Origin: an uncultured Collinsella sp. | GTDB taxonomy: Bacteria > Actinomycetota > Coriobacteriia > Coriobacteriales > Coriobacteriaceae | Reading direction: 5' to 3' | Assembly: GCA_900550415.1 (NCBI GenBank) | Contig: URSO01000041.1 | Coordinates: 1-21,051 of the forward strand | DNA: 21,051 bases | Shown here: positions 15,507-21,051 of the stretch, one piece after another | Position numbering within the stretch: the first letter of the stretch is position 1 | Layout of the letters: every line of letters begins with the position of its first letter | Program-made: the position numbers and the translations under genes | Notes under the pieces: generated by a model | What the model was told of the DNA's origin: nothing | Seen by the model: the letters and a program-made list of their open reading frames with translations, nothing else | Database searches by the model: none

Positions 15507-16103
15507 ATGAGTGTCAACCATAGTCTGCAAAAATTGCTCGATGAGCTGGGCCGTCTGCCGGGCATTGGTCCCAAGTCGGCCCAGCGCATCGCCTATTACC
15601 TGCTCGAGGCCGATGCCGAGGAGGCGCGCCGCCTGGCCGAGGCTATCCTGGAGGTTAAGCAGGAGGTTCACTTTTGCAGCCGCTGCTTTAACTACGCCAC
15701 GGCCGACGAGTGCTCCATCTGCCAGGATTCGATGCGCGATACCACTCGCATTTGCGTGGTGGGCGAGCCGCGCGATGTCCAGGCGATTGAGCGCACGGGC
15801 AGCTACCACGGTCTCTACCACGTATTGGGCGGCGTGATCAGTCCCATGGACAAGATTGGTCCCGAGCAGTTGCACATTCGTGAGCTGCTGGCACGCTTGG
15901 GCCACGAGGACATCCATGAGGTCATCATCGCCACCAACCCCAACATCGAGGGCGAGACCACGGCGAGCTATCTGGCCCGTACCATCAAGCCGTTGGGCGT
16001 CGAGGTGTCGCGTCTGGCGAGCGGCCTTCCCGTGGGCGGCGACCTGGAGTATGCCGACGAGCTTACGCTTGGGCGCGCCATCGAGGCCCGTCGCACGATT
16101 TAG
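15507..16103 (+). CDS. recR: Recombination protein RecR
   Basis: A 198-aa recombination mediator that acts with RecF/RecO to load RecA at gaps. It contains the helix-hairpin-helix LGRLPGIGPKSAQRIAYYLL (14-33), a four-cysteine zinc site (C57, C60, C69, C72), a Toprim domain starting RICVVGEPRDVQAIE (81-95) with GVISPMDKIGP, and a final ELTLGRAIEARR. Length is typical. ATG 15507 is the only start that gives the normal N-terminus. It lies in an AT repeat (CATATATATG) with no clear Shine-Dalgarno, so translation probably depends on coupling to ybaB, whose stop is 13 nt upstream. Confidence 0.97.
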   Translation: MSVNHSLQKLLDELGRLPGIGPKSAQRIAYYLLEADAEEARRLAEAILEVKQEVHFCSRCFNYATADECSICQDSMRDTTRICVVGEPRDVQAIERTGSYHGLYHVLGGVISPMDKIGPEQLHIRELLARLGHEDIHEVIIATNPNIEGETTASYLARTIKPLGVEVSRLASGLPVGGDLEYADELTLGRAIEARRTI

Positions 16104-16140
16104 GTGGCGAGCCTGCTCCTGCCGTATGTCTTCATCGCGA

Positions 16141-16170
16141 CGCACGGGGTAGCCATAATTTCCCCGTGCG
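16141..16170 (+). terminator. Hairpin after recR, probable terminator
   Basis: CGCACGGGG (16141-16149) pairs perfectly with CCCCGTGCG (16162-16170) across a 12-nt AT-rich loop. It begins 38 nt after the recR stop. The following sequence ACTGTAAGTTTGTTG has only scattered T, so it is a likely but not ideal intrinsic terminator. Confidence 0.55.
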
Positions 16171-16178
16171 ACTGTAAG

Positions 16179-16264
16179 TTTGTTGTGCAACAAAGATGCT
16201 TTGTATCCGCTTATCGCATGGATGCTTCCACTCGCATCCTTAATTTGCCCATTCGTTGCGCAAC
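16179..16264. promoter_or_regulatory. Pair of GTTGYGCAAC palindromes upstream of the second kinase operon
   Basis: GTTGTGCAAC (16182-16191), embedded in the longer inverted repeat TTTGTTG-TG-CAACAAA (16179-16194), and GTTGCGCAAC (16255-16264, a perfect palindrome) differ at one base and lie 73 bp apart. The second overlaps the proposed -35 element. Two near-identical palindromes around a promoter suggest repressor or activator sites, possibly with DNA looping. The regulator is unknown. Confidence 0.55.
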
Positions 16265-16284
16265 CTTTTGGGTTCGCTGATACA
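16256..16284 (+). promoter_or_regulatory. Candidate promoter of the membrane protein-kinase-FHA operon
   Basis: TTGCGC (16256-16261), 17 nt, then GATACA (16279-16284); the alternative -10 TACACT (16281-16286) gives a 19-nt spacer. Transcription would start near 16291, with a leader of about 58 nt before ATG 16349. The -35 overlaps one palindrome. Confidence 0.4.
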
Positions 16285-16307
16285 CTCAAATATGGATTCG
16301 AATGAAT

Positions 16308-16333
16308 GCGCCGCTCCCGAGCGGCGTGTTTTT
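16308..16333 (+). terminator. Intrinsic terminator/attenuator hairpin in the operon leader
   Basis: CGCCGCT (16309-16315) pairs with AGCGGCG (16320-16326) around CCCG, with an extra G-U pair at the base, followed by TGTTTTTGTT. This is a convincing rho-independent terminator. It lies downstream of the candidate promoter and immediately before the GGAGGAG ribosome site (16337-16343). It could end recR read-through or act as an attenuator for the next operon. Confidence 0.65.
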
Positions 16334-16348
16334 GTTGGAGGAGAACGC

Positions 16349-17254
16349 ATGCGGCCCGGTGGCACTCAGACAAAGCGCGGCGCCGCGGTGCGCATGCGAC
16401 GCCGACTGGGCTTGGCGCCGCGGGCGTACGCACTGCTGTCTTGCTCGCTGGTGCTGGTCATAGCTGGCGTTTCTGCCTATGGCATGACCGTGCCGTCCAT
16501 GATGCAGGCACATGCCGCACGCGAACCGCGCGTGGGGCATGAGGTCAAAAGTGACCTGGGGACCACGACTGGATATGCTTGGGCAAGTGTGGTCGCGCAT
16601 ATTGTGTTTGGCACCGGCGACGCGGACGGCGCCGAGGCCCCGGACAACGAAGTCACGCTTGCCAATGGCAAAACCATCGTGCTCACCAACACCAAGATCA
16701 TCGATCGGTTGTCCAACAATAGCGTGGCGGCAACGGTGAATAAGGTCGAGCAGCAGAAGGAGCAGGACGCCCAGCAGTCCGGAAAGCCCGGTAGCTCGGA
16801 TACTTCTGGCTCCGGCTCGGATTCGTCGAGTTCGGGCGGCGGCTCTGGGTCGGGTTCCTCTGCCGGAGGGTCTGGAAACGGCGGCTCGACGGGCGGCAAC
16901 ACTGACAACGATGCAAACTCCGGTGGCCTTTCCGCTGCTGAGGAAGAGAGCATTCACAGTTGGCTTGTAACCAAGTACAACATGCTCGACGGCTATGTTT
17001 CTCGCGCCAATGACGTGGTTTCGACCTATAACTCTACGGGAGATCCCAGGCCGTGCGACAGCCTGGTCGGGGAGATGTTTGTCATTCGAGCCGAGTTTGG
17101 TCGTCAGACATTCTCGCCCCGGTCAAAGTGGTATCAGCAGTATGCCAATCTGTGGGGCTGTTACACCAACCTATGTCAATGGGTCGGCCATTACGGCGAT
17201 GATGACGTCGCGCTCGGTAACTTCAACAATAACGTGGCGGCGCTTGCCCTATGA
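16349..17254 (+). CDS. Unrecognised membrane-anchored protein with Ser/Gly linker, first gene of a kinase-FHA operon
   Basis: A 301-aa protein starting MRPGGTQTKRG at ATG 16349 with GGAGGAG 5 nt upstream; the longer TTG frame from 16256 would run through the promoter and terminator. A basic N-terminus (RMRRRLGLAPR) precedes one membrane helix or uncleaved signal (about 26-51). A domain of about 90 residues follows (AHIVFGTGD, EVTLANGKTIVLTNTKIIDRL), then a Ser/Gly/Asp-rich flexible linker (about 145-193). The C-terminal domain (194-301) is aromatic-rich and has three cysteines (C236, C271, C276). It probably faces the outside, with the linker spanning wall or separating two domains. I recognise no family. 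The stop overlaps the kinase start (ATGA), so it is translationally coupled to the kinase and may be its sensor or substrate (inference). Confidence 0.82.
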   Translation: MRPGGTQTKRGAAVRMRRRLGLAPRAYALLSCSLVLVIAGVSAYGMTVPSMMQAHAAREPRVGHEVKSDLGTTTGYAWASVVAHIVFGTGDADGAEAPDNEVTLANGKTIVLTNTKIIDRLSNNSVAATVNKVEQQKEQDAQQSGKPGSSDTSGSGSDSSSSGGGSGSGSSAGGSGNGGSTGGNTDNDANSGGLSAAEEESIHSWLVTKYNMLDGYVSRANDVVSTYNSTGDPRPCDSLVGEMFVIRAEFGRQTFSPRSKWYQQYANLWGCYTNLCQWVGHYGDDDVALGNFNNNVAALAL

Positions 17255-19095
17255 TGACCGATCTTGCATCCACCACACCACAATCGCTCGGTCGCGATCC
17301 CATGGTCGGCTTGCGCCTGGCGCGTGTCGACGGGTTTGAGCCGGCCATTGCGCTCGGTCAGGACGAACTGCCTGCCTATCTGCGTCGTTTTACGATGCTG
17401 TTTGCCGACGATGCCACCATGCGCCGTGGCGGTATCGGCCGCGTGACGCGTGCCGTCAACGCCCAAGGCGAGGCCGTAGCACTCAAACAGCTCATCTTGC
17501 CGACGCGCGATGAGTTTGACAACGATGCCGCCCATGAGGCGCTGGTCGCCAAGTTCAAAGCGGCATTTCGCGAGGAATATGAATGCCATCGCGCCCTTTC
17601 GGGCCTTAAGGGCTTTCCCCGTCTCTATGGCTGGGGCGAGGTCGACGGTGTGCCTGCAATTGTCATGGAATGGGTCGAGGGCGAGACGCTTGCCCGCTTG
17701 CGTTCGCGACTTGCCGTGGATGATGCCGGACGCCTGTCGCCGCTTGTGGCGGCGCGTCTGGGTCGCGACCTGTTCGATCTGCTCTGCCGTATGAGCCTGG
17801 TGGGCGAGGGCTTTGTCCATCGCGATATCTCGCCCGCTAATATTATGGTGCGTACGGCGCGTCTACCGCTTGACCGGCAGCTTGCCGAGGGCACCTTTGA
17901 CCTGTGCCTGATCGACTTTGGCTCGTCGCTGGCGCTTGAGCCTGCGTCGGCCGTGGCCGGTACCGGCGGCAAGGCGTCGTTTACGGAGCGCTATGCCACG
18001 CTGCGTCGCGCGACGGTTGCCTACGCCCCGCCCGAGATGCTCACCGACGATATTCCCGACCTGCGCGCTTTGCGTATGTCGCCGGCGATCGACGTCTATG
18101 CCGCGGCAAGCACGGTTTACGAGCTCATTGCCGGCGTCGCGCCATACGAAGCCGCGCCGAGCGCTTCGGGCACCTCGGGTTCGCGCAAAAAGACGCGCGA
18201 CATCGCCAGCCCCTACCGTCTCAAGATGGACACGCTGCCCGACTATCCCATTGGTGCCCATGCGCCCGGTTGCGATGTGACTCAGCTGCTTCGTCGTGAG
18301 CCCGATGTGGCGCTCGCTGCGGCCGAGCAGGCCCAGCAGCTGGGGCTTGAGCCGGATTCCGAGGAGCTACGCGATGCGCTGGCGTTTGTCGATGCCCAGC
18401 TGTTCGACGTGGTGATGGCCTGTCTGTCCAGCCATCAAAAAGATCGTCCCGAGCCGGCGGCGGTCGAGGCGGCGCTCTCGGCGTTTTGTGACCACTATGC
18501 GCAAAATGTCGGTCGTTCGCTCCGCGGCGAGCCGCTCACGCCGTGCCCCATGGATGCGTCTGGCCGCGCGGTTCGTCGCGCGCTGATGGTCGGCGCGACG
18601 GTCGTCTGTGGCGTGGTTTGGGCTGTGGTCGTGGTTTCGGCCGCGCTGCTGGCGTCGGGCGCTCGCGTGACGGCGACTTTGGGATCGCTCGTGTGGTCTG
18701 GGCCGCTACCGGGTATTATTGCCGCACTGGCGTTGGCGCTGCCAGGCATAGCCGGCGTTGTCGCGGGGGCACTTGCGCGCAATCGGCGCTCGGGCTTCCT
18801 GCAGGGTGTGCTTGCGCTTTCTGCCTGCGAGGTTCCGGTGCTGGTTGTGGCTGCATGTAGCGTATTTTCCCAACGCGCCGTGATGGGCGGCCTTGTTGCC
18901 GCTCTGGTTGCAACCTATACGCTTACGTGGTTTTTGCTTGCGATGGGCTTTGCCTTTGAACTTTCCGTTTCGGCACCGCGACGCACAAAAGCCCAGATGG
19001 CGACTCCGCTTGCCGGTGGAGCCGCGGCTGCCCGTACTTTTGGCGGACCTGTCGAAGTATCGTCCGGTTCTATTTCTACGACCAAGGAGGCCTAG
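17251..19095 (+). CDS. Ser/Thr protein kinase with membrane-embedded C-terminus
   Basis: A 614-aa eukaryotic-type kinase. About 55 residues precede the glycine loop (RRGGIGRVTRAV); ATP lysine K79 (VALKQL), catalytic HRDISPANIM (D192), IDFGSS (D222) and APPEM (259-263) follow, so it looks active. The HRDIS form differs from the HRDIK of PknB. The catalytic domain continues to about 410 with an inserted basic stretch (SRKKTRD, 311-317). Four hydrophobic segments (about 444-468, 485-507, 520-540, 546-570) anchor it, and a tail of about 45 residues ends it. There are no PASTA repeats. ATG 17251 overlaps the upstream stop (ATGA) and has no strong ribosome site of its own, so translation is probably coupled. 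The following FHA gene starts 4 nt after its stop. Confidence 0.9.
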   Translation: MMTDLASTTPQSLGRDPMVGLRLARVDGFEPAIALGQDELPAYLRRFTMLFADDATMRRGGIGRVTRAVNAQGEAVALKQLILPTRDEFDNDAAHEALVAKFKAAFREEYECHRALSGLKGFPRLYGWGEVDGVPAIVMEWVEGETLARLRSRLAVDDAGRLSPLVAARLGRDLFDLLCRMSLVGEGFVHRDISPANIMVRTARLPLDRQLAEGTFDLCLIDFGSSLALEPASAVAGTGGKASFTERYATLRRATVAYAPPEMLTDDIPDLRALRMSPAIDVYAAASTVYELIAGVAPYEAAPSASGTSGSRKKTRDIASPYRLKMDTLPDYPIGAHAPGCDVTQLLRREPDVALAAAEQAQQLGLEPDSEELRDALAFVDAQLFDVVMACLSSHQKDRPEPAAVEAALSAFCDHYAQNVGRSLRGEPLTPCPMDASGRAVRRALMVGATVVCGVVWAVVVVSAALLASGARVTATLGSLVWSGPLPGIIAALALALPGIAGVVAGALARNRRSGFLQGVLALSACEVPVLVVAACSVFSQRAVMGGLVAALVATYTLTWFLLAMGFAFELSVSAPRRTKAQMATPLAGGAAAARTFGGPVEVSSGSISTTKEA

Positions 19096-19098
19096 GTC

Positions 19099-20037
19099 AT
19101 GGCATCTCAAGTTGAGCTCACCCCATGCGGGGCCATGTTTGACATCTTTAAGCGCGCGGCGCATCTGAGCCATATCGAGCTGTGCGGCTTGGTGCTTTCG
19201 TCCCGTCCGCTCGCAGACGGTCGCAGCCCGCAGAGCCGGGCCGCCGATCGCTCTTGGGTTTCCCGCTTTATCGTTCGCGCGCCGGTCGGCACGCTTCAGC
19301 AGCGCTACTTTGCCGAATACGGTACCTCGGCTGCGCGTATTATGTCGCAACTGGCCCTGCGCCAGCGCAATCCCATGGACTCCACGGCTGTGATCAATAT
19401 GGTGTGCGGCCCTGCAGGTGAACCGATGGTACGCGCGCTCGAAGAGTGTCACCAGGACACAAATCTCTATCGCAACGCGCTCGATCGCCTGTCCCAGGCG
19501 GCGGAGCTCATGCCCGCCGAGCGCGCCGAGGCCGTGCTGGTGCTGTTTGTCGCCGTCGGTTGTTCGGCGGATGTGCGGTCCTCGGTGAACTATGCCATCG
19601 ACTACGCGAACGCGACCTGTGGCGGAGGCACATCCACGCCGCGTTCGCTTGGCATGTCGATGACCGCGGGCGAACGCGAACCCGCCCCGGCGCACCCCTT
19701 GGGCTTGCTGCGTATACAAAACAGTTTTGTCGTGAGCGCCCCGCGCTGGATTCAGCCGAGTGAGCAGGGTGTTGAGATTGGCGCGCTGGCCACTGGTGAG
19801 GGCGATATTACCGACGTCGGCGACGATGTCTCGGCCCGCCATGCCCATATCTGGTGCGATGCTCAAAATATCTGGCACGTCGAGGACTTGTCGTCCACCA
19901 ACGGAACCGTGGTGGTAAACGGGGCCACGCGCGTTTGCATTCAGGTCGAGCCCGGCCGTTCCGCCCAGCTCAATCCCGGCGACGAGCTCAAGCTCGGCGA
20001 ATCCACTACCTATGCCATCCTCTTCGGTGCCCTCTAG
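19099..20037 (+). CDS. FHA-domain protein with unrecognised N-terminal domain
   Basis: A 312-aa protein, last gene of the second kinase operon. Its ribosome site AAGGAGG lies inside the kinase's final codons, 8 nt before ATG 19099. Residues 1-175 form a mixed alpha/beta region I do not recognise (GAMFDIFKRAAHLSHIEL, MDSTAVINMV, AERAEAVLVLFVAVG). An FHA domain at about 205-310 has SARHAHI (S245, H248), VEDLSSTNGTVV (N268) and a terminal strand TTYAILFG. The usual Gly-Arg at the first FHA loop reads VEIGALATGE, so the phosphate-binding Arg seems absent. No membrane helix is evident; it is probably a cytoplasmic adaptor for the neighbouring kinase (inference from operon). Confidence 0.87.
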   Translation: MASQVELTPCGAMFDIFKRAAHLSHIELCGLVLSSRPLADGRSPQSRAADRSWVSRFIVRAPVGTLQQRYFAEYGTSAARIMSQLALRQRNPMDSTAVINMVCGPAGEPMVRALEECHQDTNLYRNALDRLSQAAELMPAERAEAVLVLFVAVGCSADVRSSVNYAIDYANATCGGGTSTPRSLGMSMTAGEREPAPAHPLGLLRIQNSFVVSAPRWIQPSEQGVEIGALATGEGDITDVGDDVSARHAHIWCDAQNIWHVEDLSSTNGTVVVNGATRVCIQVEPGRSAQLNPGDELKLGESTTYAILFGAL

Positions 20038-20069
20038 CCGGCAGATAGGGACGTTCCTTTCCTGCCGGC
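20037..20069. repeat. 8-bp inverted repeat starting at the FHA gene stop, possible terminator or REP-like unit
   Basis: GCCGGCAG (20037-20044) pairs perfectly with CTGCCGGC (20062-20069) across a 17-nt loop that contains GGGACGTTCC. The repeat starts on the last base of the stop codon. GGGAC recurs downstream (20075-20079). There is no T tract, so it may be a weak terminator or a degenerate interspersed repeat. Confidence 0.45.
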
Positions 20070-20488
20070 ACTTTGGGACACTCCTTGGCGCGCCAGAGCC
20101 AGTCGCCCGGGGATGGAGGGACCATTTTGGCCCTTGGCAGTCACCCAAGGTAAACCTTTACCGCCCGCCTATATTTGCCGAAATTACACTTGACGGCGGG
20201 GTACAATAAACCCGCATGCGGATTTCCGTTGCGGGCGCTTCCCATCGCCGGGGCGTGCCCGGGAGCATCCGGCATGCGGCCTTTGCGGCGCTCGGTCATG
20301 TGCAAGACGGGCGGTCGGGTCTGTGGGGCGCATCAGTTGCCCCTCGCCTCGGCATGTCTTCTCTCCACGCCACGTACCTGCTGCTGAGCCTGCCTGCCAG
20401 ATGATTGGAAGCAACAGCGTAAATCCCATCACGCCAACATCCCGGCGATCGCCGGGGCCTGTATACCTATATGAGAGGAGAGGGGTAT
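20070..20488 (+). other. Gene-free upstream/leader region of nifJ
   Basis: I find no credible gene here on either strand; short open frames lack ribosome sites and family resemblance. Notable elements are AT-rich promoter-like boxes (20170-20207), the palindrome CCGCATGCGG (20212-20221), the 16-bp perfect palindrome CCCGGCGATCGCCGGG (20441-20456), and TATACC (20462-20467) pairing with GGTATA (20484-20489), which places the ribosome site in a loop. If transcription starts near 20214, the nifJ leader is about 275 nt, long enough for a structured regulatory RNA. Confidence 0.55.
20202..20207 (+). promoter_or_regulatory. Candidate -10 box for nifJ
   Basis: GGGGTACAATAAAC contains TACAAT, close to consensus. 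A TTGACG lies only 6 nt upstream, too close to be its -35. A second box, TATATT (20170-20175), is an alternative. The start point therefore cannot be fixed from sequence. Confidence 0.35.

Positions 20489-21051
<563 letters not shown>

Noticed and set aside
18706..20148. Long minus-strand frame of 480 codons
   Set aside because: It is the antisense shadow of the second kinase and FHA genes, whose motifs (FHA NG, membrane segments) and ribosome sites are on the plus strand.
20184..20432. Minus-strand frame of 82 codons in the nifJ upstream gap
   Set aside because: No ribosome site, no recognisable motifs, and a composition expected of random GC-rich sequence.

Overview
The window is a GC-rich, mostly chromosomal-core stretch. 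Its gene order best fits a Coriobacteriia actinobacterium, probably close to Collinsella. The reasons are the actinobacterial block fhaA-fhaB-pstP-rodA-pbpA-pknB, a dnaX...ybaB-recR neighbourhood, and the start of a pyruvate:ferredoxin oxidoreductase gene (strict-anaerobe metabolism). The genus is an inference; no rRNA is present to settle it.

Positions 196-10262 (minus strand) hold a tightly packed Ser/Thr-phosphorylation and cell-wall operon. In transcription order it encodes a polytopic Ser/Thr kinase, an FhaA-like DUF3662+FHA protein, an FhaB-like membrane FHA protein, a PP2C phosphatase with a long extra N-terminus, a single-chain fusion of a SEDS (RodA/FtsW) glycosyltransferase to a class B penicillin-binding protein, and a PknB-type kinase with four PASTA repeats. 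Overlapping GTGA/ATGA junctions and gaps of 6-16 nt couple all but the last gene, which follows a 132-nt gap. A strong hairpin terminator at 102-143 closes the unit. The likely logic is that PknB senses muropeptide or lipid II through PASTA, PstP reverses the phosphorylation, FHA proteins read phosphothreonine marks, and the SEDS-PBP fusion is the wall-building output.

Positions 10407-14823 hold a YcxB-like membrane protein (minus), divergently transcribed dnaX (plus), and three small genes that look accessory: an overlapping pair ending in a DUF4160 protein (plus), and a lone single-pass membrane protein (minus). They separate dnaX from ybaB-recR (15173-16103), which are adjacent in many bacteria. 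The 14824-15172 gap carries a conspicuous array of TTGCATAAT half-sites next to a 10-bp hairpin.

Positions 16349-20037 (plus strand) form a second phospho-signalling unit: an unrecognised membrane-anchored protein with a Ser/Gly linker, a Ser/Thr kinase with a membrane-embedded C-terminus, and an FHA protein with an unrecognised N-terminal domain. The first junction overlaps by 4 bp; the second has a 3-nt gap with the ribosome site inside the kinase gene. Its leader has a promoter-like element, two near-identical GTTGYGCAAC palindromes and an intrinsic-terminator hairpin directly before the ribosome site. This triad is the best candidate in the window for a poorly described system.

A 451-bp gene-free stretch with inverted repeats (20038-20488) then leads to nifJ (PFOR), cut by the window end.
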